Part shown: in pieces, positions 7,538-15,245 of the stretch
Numbering within the stretch: position 1 is the stretch's first letter
Layout of the letters: each line of letters starts with the position of its first letter
Assembly: GCF_040605455.1 (NCBI RefSeq)
Contig: NZ_JBEXCV010000039.1
Location: 1-59,875, forward strand
Direction of reading: 5' to 3'
From: Embleya sp040605455
GTDB taxonomy: Bacteria; Actinomycetota; Actinomycetes; Streptomycetales; Streptomycetaceae
DNA length: 59,875 nucleotides
Program-made: the position numbers and the translations under genes
Notes under the pieces: generated by a model
Databases searched by the model: none
What the model was told of the DNA's origin: nothing
What the model saw: only the letters and a program-made list of their open reading frames with translations

Positions 7538-9085
7538 ATGGCGACACCGTACGCGTCACACTCGCAGACCGCCGCGGCATCCCATCGAAGCGGCGGTAGT
7601 GGCGCCGCGCTCGCGGTGATCGCCTCGTGTCAGTTGATGGTGGTCCTGGACATCACCATCGTGAACATCGCCCTGCCGCACATCCAGCGCTCGTTGGCGT
7701 TCTCCACGACCAGCCTGTCCTGGGTGCTCAACGCGTACACGCTCACCTTCGGCGGCCTGTTGCTGCTCGGTGGGCGGGCCGGCGACATCCTGGGCCGGCG
7801 GCGGGTGTTCATCTTCGGCGTACTGTTGTTCGCCTTCGCCTCGTTGCTCGGCGGACTCGCGCAGAGCGCCCCGCAACTGCTGGCCGCCCGGGCGCTCCAG
7901 GGGGTCGGCGGCGCGATCGCCTCGCCCACCGCGCTCGCGCTGATCACGACCACGTTCGCCGAGGGCCCGGCCCGCAACCGGGCCTTCGGCGTGTTCGCGG
8001 CGGTCTCCGCCGGCGGTGGTGCGATCGGACTGCTGGCCGGCGGGATCCTGGTCGAGTGGTTGGACTGGCGGTGGGTGTTCTTCGTCAACGTGCCGATCGG
8101 CGTGTTCATCGCCTTGGCCACGCCGCGTTACATCCGCGAGTCCGAGCGACATCCGGGCCACTTCGACCTGCTCGGCGCGCTCACCTCCACACTCGGCGTC
8201 AGCGCGCTCGTCTACGGCTTCATCCGCGCCGCACAGGAGGGCTGGCGGGACGGCGTGACCCTGGCCGCGTTCGGGATGGCCGTGCTGCTGCTCGCGACCT
8301 TCCTCGTGGTCGAGCGCAACTCCCGGCAGCCGATCACCCCCCTGGCGATGTTCGCCGACCGCAACCGGGCGGGCACGTACGGCATGATGTTGTGCCTGGC
8401 CGCGGCGATCTTCGGGATGTTCTTCTTCCTGACCTTGTTCGTGCAGGACATCCTGGGCTTCAGCCCACTGCGGGCCGGTCTCGCGTTCCTGCCGATCAGC
8501 GCGGTGATCGCGGTGGGTGCGGGGGTCACCTCCCAACTGCTGCCGCGCTTCGGGCCCAAGCCGTTCATGGTCGGCGGCGCACTGTTGGCGGCGGCCGGAC
8601 TCGCCTGGCTCACCCGTACCGACATCCACAGCACCTACCTGGGGAGCATCCTCGGGCCGACGCTGGTGTTCGGTGTGGGTATGGGCATGCAGTTCGTGTC
8701 ACTGACGCTGATGGCGGTGTCCGGGGTCGCGCCCCGGGACACCGGCGCGGCGTCCGGCCTGCTCAACGCCATGCAGCAGGTGGGCGGATCGCTCGGGCTG
8801 TCCATCCTGGTCACGGTCTTCGGCACGGCCAACCGCAACGAGGCCAAGGATCAGGTGCCCGACTTCCTTGCCCAGGCGAGCCCGGCCGAGCGGGCGAACT
8901 TCGAGCGCACGGGCATGCTGCCCGCGCCGTGGAGTGACCAGGTGCTGACCACGGGCATCTCCGCCGCGTTCGTGGTGGCCGCGATCTTCGCGGTGATCGC
9001 GGCGGTGGTCGCCCTGTTCGTCATCCAGGTACGTGCCTCGGACCTGGAACGGCTGCGCGGCGGAGCGCCCGGGCCGAGCGGTTGA
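7538..9085 (+). CDS. MFS drug/peptide exporter, DHA2 (14-TMS, EmrB/QacA) family
   Basis: This 515-residue integral membrane protein has about 14 hydrophobic segments. It carries the DHA2 motifs: MVVLDITIVNIALPHI in helix 1, GGRAGDILGRRRVF (motif A) after helix 2 and LQGVGGAIASPTALALI in helix 4. A long hydrophilic insert (QVPDFLAQASPAERANFERTG) precedes the last helix, as in EmrB-type pumps. ATG 7538 is preferred because AGG lies 7 nt upstream and the transmembrane region begins about 30 residues later; the same frame is open much further upstream but gives an implausible Arg/Pro-rich leader. Downstream of the two-amino-acid pathway, it probably exports the product or gives self-resistance. 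Confidence 0.85.
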   Translation: MATPYASHSQTAAASHRSGGSGAALAVIASCQLMVVLDITIVNIALPHIQRSLAFSTTSLSWVLNAYTLTFGGLLLLGGRAGDILGRRRVFIFGVLLFAFASLLGGLAQSAPQLLAARALQGVGGAIASPTALALITTTFAEGPARNRAFGVFAAVSAGGGAIGLLAGGILVEWLDWRWVFFVNVPIGVFIALATPRYIRESERHPGHFDLLGALTSTLGVSALVYGFIRAAQEGWRDGVTLAAFGMAVLLLATFLVVERNSRQPITPLAMFADRNRAGTYGMMLCLAAAIFGMFFFLTLFVQDILGFSPLRAGLAFLPISAVIAVGAGVTSQLLPRFGPKPFMVGGALLAAAGLAWLTRTDIHSTYLGSILGPTLVFGVGMGMQFVSLTLMAVSGVAPRDTGAASGLLNAMQQVGGSLGLSILVTVFGTANRNEAKDQVPDFLAQASPAERANFERTGMLPAPWSDQVLTTGISAAFVVAAIFAVIAAVVALFVIQVRASDLERLRGGAPGPSG

Positions 9086-9138
9086 GCGGCGGGGCACTCC
9101 GAACGATGGCTGAGCGACGGAGCGCCCGGGCCGATCGG
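9062..9138 (+). repeat. Short direct repeat spanning the exporter stop codon
   Basis: The 20-bp segment at 9062-9081 (the last codons of the exporter) recurs at 9119-9138 with one mismatch, separated by related GAGCGGCGG-type words. It resembles the minisatellite upstream of the same gene in style but not in sequence. Confidence 0.6.
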
Positions 9139-9658
9139 CGGAGCGGGTCGCCACACGCACCTGGACACGATGACTCCCACCAGGCGTACGCACCCGGCTC
9201 CGGGCCGGCCGCCGGACCGATCGAGGCCGTTGGGGTGGCCGGCCCGTCCGGCGCGATCTGGAGGAGATCGGGCGACGGGATGCCTACAGCGCCTTCCGGC
9301 CTGGTCGGCGAACGCCCCTAGCCGGCGGCCCGAGGGTGTCGCTACGAGCCGGACGATCCCCGGGTGGTTCCGCTGGTCAGCGCCCGGGTAGAGGCGTTGG
9401 TGTTCACGGGCCGCGTGGCGGATCCAGTAGTTCTCGAAGTCGCCGTTCGTGATCAGAGCGCGGAGCGGGAGGACGGCTTCGGCGCCGTCGAGTCCCCAGC
9501 GGGCGCCGGTCGTGTCGAGGCGGTCGGCGATCAGGCGGCGGCAGGCGTCGTCGACGGCGCAGGTGGCGATCGGCCGGCCGGATAGCCCCGCGGGACCCAC
9601 CAAACAGGCGAGATCTATTCTTGCCCCCTGATGTCAGTGATTCTCAACAGGGGGACGC
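9139..9658. other. Gene-poor spacer with a transposase fragment
   Basis: Apart from the ISKra4-type fragment at about 9350-9582, I see no gene. The last 70 bases are less GC-rich and carry the ribosome-binding site for the TTG start at 9659. Confidence 0.4.
9350..9582 (-). pseudogene. ISKra4-family transposase C-terminal fragment
   Basis: On the minus strand about 75 residues match the end of ISKra4-family transposases: GRPIATCAVDDACRRLIADR, then LDTTGARWGLDGAEAVLPLRAL and NGDFENYWIRHAAREHQRLYP. The normal GVIEGACRHLVKDR motif reads CAVDDACRRLIADR, and everything upstream (the rest of the transposase) is gone. After GADQ the frame continues into unrelated sequence. This is a dead remnant that marks the left side of the accessory island. 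Confidence 0.7.
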
Positions 9659-12268
9659 TTGCGAACAGTTCCACGCCGTTCCATAGGGCTCTTGGCGACA
9701 TGCGCCGCGGTGATATCCGGTGGGGTCTTCGTCGCCACTCCGTCCGGGGCCGCGGCCCCGAACTGCTCACTTGGCTCGGGTCCTTGGCTCAGTCCCGAGG
9801 TGACTGTGGCTCCGGCGGCGACCGCGGCACCCGGCGTCCTCATCGGCTCGGTCGCATCCGCGGACGGCTCGACCGCGGTATACAACGTTTCCGGCGACGA
9901 CGGCCGACTCCTGTACACCCGCAACCTCTGGTCCACGAGATCGGGCGTCGTCGCCTTTCAGTACCAGGGCCACCCGGCATTCGCCCAACGCGACGGGTAC
10001 GTGTGGCAGGTCAAGACCGCCGACGATTCCGTCATCCGTGAGATCCCCGACGAGAACTACGCCGAGGGCGTCGAGCACAACCTCACGCCGTCCGCCGACG
10101 GGACGCGGGTTCTCCTCTCGACCTCCGAGGAAGTCAAAACCGACCTCAGGCCCTTCGGCGGCACGGCCAACGCCGTGGTGCAGGAAGGCGTCGTCCAGGA
10201 ATACGACCTCGCCACCGGGGCGAAGCTGTTCGAGTGGAAGAGCCTGGGCGCGTCCGGTGTGCCGCTCGGGGACACCCGGATCAATCTCGCGCAGTCCGGG
10301 GATTATCTTCACCTGAATGCCGCGTCGTACGATTCTGACGGCAATGTTCTTGTTTCCGCGACCAACACCGGCGCGGTCTACAAGTTGAACAAGTCGACGG
10401 GCGCCATCGCGTGGACCCTCGGCGGCGAGCACAACCAGTTCACGGTGTCCGGTGACACGACCGGACTCGCCCGCCCGCAGGATGTCCGCCGCCAGGCGGA
10501 CGGTCGGCTGAGTGTCTTCGACGACCACGCCGCGCCCGCCGGCGCCCGCGCCGTCACGTACACACTGGACGAGCAGGCAAAAACCGCTTCGCTCGCGCAG
10601 CAGTTCGTACCGACGTCGCCTCTGTCCGACGCGGGAACCGGCGGCAGCCAGCCGCTCCCGAACGGCAACCACCTTGTCACGTTCGGCGCCCAGCACCTCG
10701 TCCGCGAGTACACGCCGGACGGATCCGTCGCCTTCGAGGCCCGGTACCGGGACAACGCGGTGCCGTACCGCGTGCAGCGAGGCACCTGGACTCGGGCCAA
10801 GGGGCCCGACAGCGTGGTGCGTACCCCGTGCTGGTCGGTCACCGAGGGCGGCTCCGTCAGCACCGCGGCCTCGTTCAGCACCATGGCCTCGGCCGACGGT
10901 GTGACCGGTGTGACCGCCTGGGAGGTCTGGGCCGGCGCGACCGCGCAGGGCGCGCTGCACAAGGTGTCCAGTCACCCCGTCACCGGCTACTACTCGCCCG
11001 TCGAAGCCGCGCTCAACTGGTCGGAAGCGTGGATTCAGCTCCGCGCGGTCGGTGCCGATGGGCAGGCTCTCGTGACGGCGGCCCCGGTCGGCCGCGGGCT
11101 CATCTCCGAGAAGTACGCCGCCATCGGCGGCCCCGGCTCGTGGCTCGGCAACCCGGTCGACGCCGCGTACACCGACGCCAAGGGCCGACCGGCACGGGGC
11201 TACGAGCACGGCTTCATCGTGGACGGCGGGGTCACCCTCGGCGGCGTACGCCAGGTCGCGGCGATCTCCAAGCAGGTCATGGCGGTCTACCTGGGGTCCA
11301 CGTCGACCCTCCCCGGCGGCAGCGTGGGCGTCCCCATGGGCGACACCACGCCGCTCCCCGGCGGTGGTGACTCCACCGAGTTCCTCCAGGGCTGGGTCGT
11401 CGGCGCGGAGGGCCAGGGCTGGCACGCCATCGACAAGCGCCTGTACGCGGAGTGGACGAAGAACCGCCGGCTCGGGTTCCCCACCGCCAACCAGGACTAC
11501 ACCTGCGGGAACTGGTACGACTACCAGTTCCTTCCCGCATGGCGGGTGCGCTTCGCGGGGGCGGAACTCCTCGGTTACTCGGGAACGGGGGACTACAACC
11601 GCGTCTACACGGTCCAGGGCTCGATCCTCGGTACTTGGCAGCGCCTGGGCGATCGATGCGGCCCCCTGGGTCTGCCGGAGTCGAACGAGACCGCCACAGC
11701 CGACGGCGTCGGTCGCTACAGCGCCTTCCAGTACGGCGTCGTGTACTGGTCTCCGAACACGGGGGCATTCCAGGTAGGCGGCAACATCCTCACGCGGTGG
11801 ACCCAACTCGGCCAGGAGCACGGCTTCCTGGGCTATCCCACAACGGATGAGAGCTATGCGGTCGGCGGCCGCTTCAACCACTTCCAGGGCGGCTCGATCT
11901 ACTGGAGCCAGTCCACCGGTTCGAACGAAGTGCACGGCAGCATCCGGCAGAAGTGGGCCGACTACGGCTGGGAGAGGAGCTTCCTCGGCTTCCCCGTGAC
12001 GGATGAGCTCGCCACTCCCGACGGCGCCGGACGCTACAACCACTTCCAGGGCGGCTCGATCTACTGGGCGCCGTGGACCGGTACGCACGAGGTCCACGGC
12101 AAGATCCGCACCACCTGGGAGAACCAGGGCTGGGAACGCGGCCGCCTCGGATATCCCACGAGCGACGAGTTCACCCCGCGCGCGGGGCAGCGGCAGAGCA
12201 ACTTCGAGGGCGGATACATCCTCTGGACTGCCTCGACCGGGCAGACCCAGGTCTTCTACACCCGCTAG
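9659..12268 (+). CDS. Secreted arylsulfotransferase-family beta-propeller protein with C-terminal LGFP repeats
   Basis: The 869-residue protein starts with an Arg-containing signal peptide (residues 1-33, cleavage likely after SGAAA). Residues about 60-380 resemble the ASST/arylsulfotransferase propeller family: HLNAASYDSDGNVLVSATNT, VYKLNKSTGAIAWTLGGEHNQF and RPQDVRRQADGRLSVFDDH are the family's typical blades. From about residue 480 to the end there are six LGFP-type repeats (LGNPVD, LGFPTAN, LGLPESN, LGYPTTD, LGFPVTD, LGYPTSD), which in actinomycetes anchor or target proteins to the envelope. TTG 9659 is chosen because a GGGGGA site sits just upstream and the signal peptide follows. Transferase activity is not proven; a structural wall role is possible. 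The gene is bracketed by IS remnants. Confidence 0.8.
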   Translation: MRTVPRRSIGLLATCAAVISGGVFVATPSGAAAPNCSLGSGPWLSPEVTVAPAATAAPGVLIGSVASADGSTAVYNVSGDDGRLLYTRNLWSTRSGVVAFQYQGHPAFAQRDGYVWQVKTADDSVIREIPDENYAEGVEHNLTPSADGTRVLLSTSEEVKTDLRPFGGTANAVVQEGVVQEYDLATGAKLFEWKSLGASGVPLGDTRINLAQSGDYLHLNAASYDSDGNVLVSATNTGAVYKLNKSTGAIAWTLGGEHNQFTVSGDTTGLARPQDVRRQADGRLSVFDDHAAPAGARAVTYTLDEQAKTASLAQQFVPTSPLSDAGTGGSQPLPNGNHLVTFGAQHLVREYTPDGSVAFEARYRDNAVPYRVQRGTWTRAKGPDSVVRTPCWSVTEGGSVSTAASFSTMASADGVTGVTAWEVWAGATAQGALHKVSSHPVTGYYSPVEAALNWSEAWIQLRAVGADGQALVTAAPVGRGLISEKYAAIGGPGSWLGNPVDAAYTDAKGRPARGYEHGFIVDGGVTLGGVRQVAAISKQVMAVYLGSTSTLPGGSVGVPMGDTTPLPGGGDSTEFLQGWVVGAEGQGWHAIDKRLYAEWTKNRRLGFPTANQDYTCGNWYDYQFLPAWRVRFAGAELLGYSGTGDYNRVYTVQGSILGTWQRLGDRCGPLGLPESNETATADGVGRYSAFQYGVVYWSPNTGAFQVGGNILTRWTQLGQEHGFLGYPTTDESYAVGGRFNHFQGGSIYWSQSTGSNEVHGSIRQKWADYGWERSFLGFPVTDELATPDGAGRYNHFQGGSIYWAPWTGTHEVHGKIRTTWENQGWERGRLGYPTSDEFTPRAGQRQSNFEGGYILWTASTGQTQVFYTR

Positions 12269-12317
12269 TCATACTGATCACGAGCGGTGTCGACGCTCGT
12301 CTGGTCTTGATCATGAC

Positions 12318-12369
12318 GAAGACCTCCGATGTGGTGGAGCTGTCTGGGACTGCCCCATCGGAGGTCTTC
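12318..12369 (+). terminator. 14-bp perfect inverted repeat before the IS481 remnant
   Basis: GAAGACCTCCGATG at 12318-12331 pairs exactly with CATCGGAGGTCTTC at 12356-12369, with a 24-nt loop. It could terminate the 9659-12268 transcript, or it could be part of the left end of the IS481-type element, whose original ATG would be at 12370. There is no T-run. Confidence 0.5.
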
Positions 12370-12984
12370 ATGTCCCACCGTAAACGCCCGGCTGACCGTG
12401 TTTGGACGCCGGATCCTGGTCGAACGGGTCGCGTCGGCCGTCCGGTTGCGCACGTCGCCGCCGAGATGGGCGTCTCGCGTACGACCGCACCAGTGGGTGC
12501 GCCGCCGGCGCACCCACTGGCGAACCCGGCCTGCTCGACCGCTCCTCACGACCGCGCACGACACCGCACCGGACCGCAGCCGCGGTGGAAGCGGCGGTGT
12601 GCCGGCTCCGGGCCGAGCGCAAGCTCGGCCCGGCCCGCATCGGCCCGATCCTGGGCTTGCCCGCCTCGACCGTGCACCGGATCCTGGTCCGGCACGGCCT
12701 GCACCGCCCGGCGTGGATGGATCGGCCCACGGGCCGGGTGATCCGCCGCTACGAACACCCCGCTCCGCGACCTGGTGCACGTCGACGTCAAGAAGCTCGG
12801 CCGGATCCCCGACGGCGGCGGCCACAAGGCCCTCGGCCGGGAAGGATCCCGCCGGACGAAGACCGGCGTCGGCTTTGACTACGTGCACTCCGCCGTCGAC
12901 GACCACACCCGCCTCGCCTACAGCGAGATCCACCCGGACGAGAGGGTCGCCACCTGCGCCGGGTCCCTCACCCGCGCCGCCGCG
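12370..12984 (+). pseudogene. IS481-family transposase, multiply frameshifted remnant
   Basis: Pieces of one IS481 transposase appear in successive frames: MSHR, NARLTVFGRRILVERV, then GRPVAHVAAEMGVSRTT, then QWVRRR, then GEPGLLDRSSRPRTTPHR through LGPARIGPILGLPASTVHRIL, and finally HVDVKKLGRIPDGGGHK to SAVDDHTRLAYSEIHPDE. At least four frameshifts are needed to join them. The HTH and the first catalytic Asp region (HVDVKK) and second (DDHTRLAY) are still recognisable. The end of the transposase, with the catalytic Glu, is lost at about 12980, where sequence of a different transposase begins. Confidence 0.85.
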
Positions 12985-13195
12985 TCCACCGCACGTTCGA
13001 CCGGATCACCACCGTCCTGGACCCGGCTCGCCGTGACCGACGCCGCCGACTGCTCGCGGCCGAAGCCGACCGCGTCGCCGCGGCATGGGAGTCGCCCGCG
13101 AACGCGATCGCCCTGCTGGACGACCTGGCCGAACTCGGCCTGCCCACAGGAGTCTGCGCGGCCGACCGCGCCTACACCGGCCAACGCCCCAGAAG
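12985..13195 (+). pseudogene. Internally deleted remnant of the DDE transposase found intact at 22096-23874
   Basis: Reading from about 12985, the sequence encodes RTFDRITTVLDPARRDRRRR and AAEADRVAAAWESP, which match residues 120-155 of the intact transposase at 22096. It then jumps to LLDDLAELGLPTGVCAADRAYTGQ, matching residues 275-298. About 120 residues in between are deleted, including the first catalytic Asp; the second catalytic Asp (ADRAYTG) remains. The fragment begins exactly where the IS481 remnant stops, so the two decayed elements are fused. Confidence 0.75.
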
Positions 13196-13242
13196 TTCCG
13201 GACCCCAGTCCGCCGCCGGGGACGAGTCGAAGATTCGTCCGG

Positions 13243-13270
13243 TTTCCCGTGAGCCGAATGATTGTTTCCC
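13243..13270 (+). repeat. 28-bp repeat, copy 1 (copy 2 at 17670-17697)
   Basis: TTTCCCG and GAATGAT-N-GTTTCCC blocks occur in the same order and spacing at 17670-17697, with 24 of 28 bases identical. Both copies are in the same orientation. Confidence 0.6.
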
Positions 13271-13307
13271 ACAGGGCGCGGCGTCAAGGATCGACCGCGC
13301 CCCTGTG
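13270..13307 (-). terminator. Hairpin terminator after the 13315-13605 gene
   Basis: CACAGGGCGCGG at 13270-13281 pairs with CCGCGCCCCTGTG at 13295-13307 (one bulged base), loop 13 nt. It lies a few bases downstream of the stop of the minus-strand gene, as expected for a GC-rich actinomycete terminator. Confidence 0.6.
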
Positions 13308-13314
13308 TGCGTGA

Positions 13315-13605
13315 CTACGAGCTCGGCTCGGGCTCGACGAGGGAGGCGATCGTGGATATCACCTCGTTGAGCGTCGTGACCGTGGTCGTGGGGAGGTCGT
13401 CGAGTTCCCCACGGTCGAGCGCGACCGCGTAGATCGTTTCCAGCGTTCCGGCCAGTGGATGCAGGTCGTCACGTACCGGTCCCGGGTCCAGGGATTGCAC
13501 GGTGTACTCGATGTCGTCGACGAGCCGACGGAGGGAGGTCTTCCCCTCGCGGAACTCGGCCACGCTCTCCCGGATGTAACCCAATCGAGCCTGATGTGTT
13601 GCCAC
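13315..13605 (-). CDS. Small hypothetical helical protein
   Basis: The 96-residue product (GTG start) is predicted from sequence to be largely helical (GYIRESVAEFREGKTSLRRL, VDDIEYTVQSLDPG, TTTVTTLNEVISTIASLVE) and acidic. I do not recognise the family; its size and position among accessory genes would suit an immunity- or antitoxin-like protein, but nothing shows this. GTG 13605 has GGAG 9 nt upstream; an in-frame ATG at 13626 is the alternative start but lacks a ribosome-binding site. A hairpin terminator follows at 13270-13307. Confidence 0.55.
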   Translation of the reverse strand: MATHQARLGYIRESVAEFREGKTSLRRLVDDIEYTVQSLDPGPVRDDLHPLAGTLETIYAVALDRGELDDLPTTTVTTLNEVISTIASLVEPEPSS

Positions 13606-13750
13606 CTTGCCGTTCTCCGTTCGCATGACCGTCCGGGCGTCTCGGCCCGAATATGCTCACGATACGTCGCTGAACCAGCCGCTTCCGCAGGCTGATCGCG
13701 ACATGGCCGAGCCCTGAACATGCCGTCTCCCCAGGCGTATACGGCAGTTT

Positions 13751-13801
13751 GGCTTTGTTCACGAGAACAAGCAGCGGATGTTCGCCACTTCGGGAGGCAC
13801 C
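13751..13801 (+). repeat. 51-bp inverted repeat, left arm, flanking the 13935-15041 gene
   Basis: This 51-bp stretch is the reverse complement, with 7 mismatches (44/51), of the sequence made by joining 15108-15124 to 17494-17527, which was contiguous before the ISL3 element inserted. Both arms read GGCTTTGT..CACGAGAAC at their outer end. The arms bracket one gene (13935-15041). Confidence 0.75.
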
Positions 13802-13934
13802 TGGCACATCGAGGGCTCGAACGGTGACGCTACACACCGTGGCGGTGCACGGTCCCGCGCGACGAATGAAAAACATGTTGGCCGGTCCACCGCGGAGTTG
13901 CGATGATGCCCCCTGTTTCTCTGGCGGAGGACAT

Positions 13935-15041
13935 TTGTTCGTCTTCGTGTGTGCCGGGTGTGGCGCCGGGCTGACCATCCCGCTGTCCCAGGTCGCGCTG
14001 CCCGTCCACGCCCATCAGAAGTACGGGAACGGGATTCAGCTCCCGGTGCTCATGGAGTCGGGCACGTTCGCCGTGGAACGGGAGCCCTGGGGGCCGCCGT
14101 GGCGGATGTGGGAGGACATCGATCCGGACGAGGCAGCGGCCCGCGGCATCCACGCTCCGGTCCACGCCTTGTCCGCCGCCGCACCCGGCACCGTCGTCAT
14201 CGCGCCCGGGGATTCCCGCGGCACCGTGCTCATCCCGGAGAAAGGCGGCGGCTACTGCTGTGGCCTCGACTGGGGTGACGGCCCCAACATGGCCTGCGAG
14301 GCGTGCGGCCTGCCCGTGGCGAACCGGATCGACGACTGCTCACTCTGGCAGGCGGTCTGGCTCGCGCCGGACGCCGTGCACCGCCTCGCCGTCGGCAACG
14401 CCGACACCGCACCGCTCTCCTGGGCCGAACTTTTGGTGGAGGGGAAAGGCACACCCCCGATCGAGCCGATCACCCGATGGGGCTCGCTGCTCGGCCTGGA
14501 CCACTGGTGGTCGTGGAGCCCGCAGTGGGAGGCGGCAGCGGGACGGGCGCTGGCCCACCTGTTGGCAGCCTCGGACGGCCGACCGGTGACTGTCCCGCAC
14601 GGCCTGATCGCGGAGGTGTTCCAACGTGCCCTCGACGCCTTGCTGCCCGCGGCCCGGCCGGCGCTGCGCGCCGTCCTGGCCGGACCGGGGCTGCCCGCCC
14701 CCGACACGGACGCCGAAGTAATCCTCGTGCCGACCCACCCGCAGACGGGGCAACCCTGGAGCCCGGCCCGCCCGTGCGCATCGGCATACCCGGTTCCGCT
14801 GCCGTTCGGGGTGTGGATGTGGATGGCCTTCCCCGAGCCACACCTCCACCTCCCCGCGTCGGGAACCATGCCCGACGGTGTTCTCCGCGACGACCCGCCC
14901 GCGCCGCGCCCCCATCACCCGTTCCGGGCCGACCCGGGAACCTTCCGGCACACGCTGGTCCGGTTGCCGGCCGTCCGCAGCCCGTGGCTTCGCGAGATCC
15001 TCGAAAACCTCACACACCACATGCGCGCCGGTCTCTTCTAA
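13935..15041 (+). CDS. Hypothetical protein with an N-terminal zinc-ribbon-like cysteine module
   Basis: The 368-residue product begins FVFVCAGCGAGLTIPLSQV, with a CxxC pair, followed by a second cysteine cluster (GGGYCCGLDWGDG, then CEACGLPV and DDCSLWQ). This suggests a zinc-binding fold. The rest contains Trp-rich and Pro-rich segments and a final LRLPAVRSPWLREIL-like helix; I know it only as a conserved actinomycete hypothetical. TTG 13935 has GGAGG at 13926-13930; the frame is open from 13749, but upstream residues cover the inverted repeat and look non-coding. The cysteine module recurs in the small minus-strand gene at 19145-19513, so the window has two members. It lies between 51-bp inverted repeats. 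Confidence 0.65.
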   Translation: MFVFVCAGCGAGLTIPLSQVALPVHAHQKYGNGIQLPVLMESGTFAVEREPWGPPWRMWEDIDPDEAAARGIHAPVHALSAAAPGTVVIAPGDSRGTVLIPEKGGGYCCGLDWGDGPNMACEACGLPVANRIDDCSLWQAVWLAPDAVHRLAVGNADTAPLSWAELLVEGKGTPPIEPITRWGSLLGLDHWWSWSPQWEAAAGRALAHLLAASDGRPVTVPHGLIAEVFQRALDALLPAARPALRAVLAGPGLPAPDTDAEVILVPTHPQTGQPWSPARPCASAYPVPLPFGVWMWMAFPEPHLHLPASGTMPDGVLRDDPPAPRPHHPFRADPGTFRHTLVRLPAVRSPWLREILENLTHHMRAGLF

Positions 15042-15107
15042 CCGACCGACGCGGGGCGCCGGGTACTCACTCTCCGGAACCGCCGAAATCGAACAACACC
15101 AGGCAGT

Positions 15108-15124
15108 GGTGCCTCCCGAAGTAG
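15108..15124 (+). repeat. 51-bp inverted repeat, right arm part 1 (interrupted by ISL3)
   Basis: The first 17 bases of the right arm of the repeat at 13751-13801. The arm is split by the ISL3 element and resumes at 17494. Its last 8 bases (15117-15124) are the left copy of the target-site duplication CGAAGTAG. Confidence 0.75.
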
Positions 15125-15245
15125 GGTTCTGGCCCAAGTTTTGTGGACGGCACACACTGAGTCACGACCGTGGGTCGTCTGGGCCGTGGGGAAGTTGCCC
15201 GAAATTGGCCTGTGGTCGGGTTGGTATGGCTGACAGTTCGGTGTC

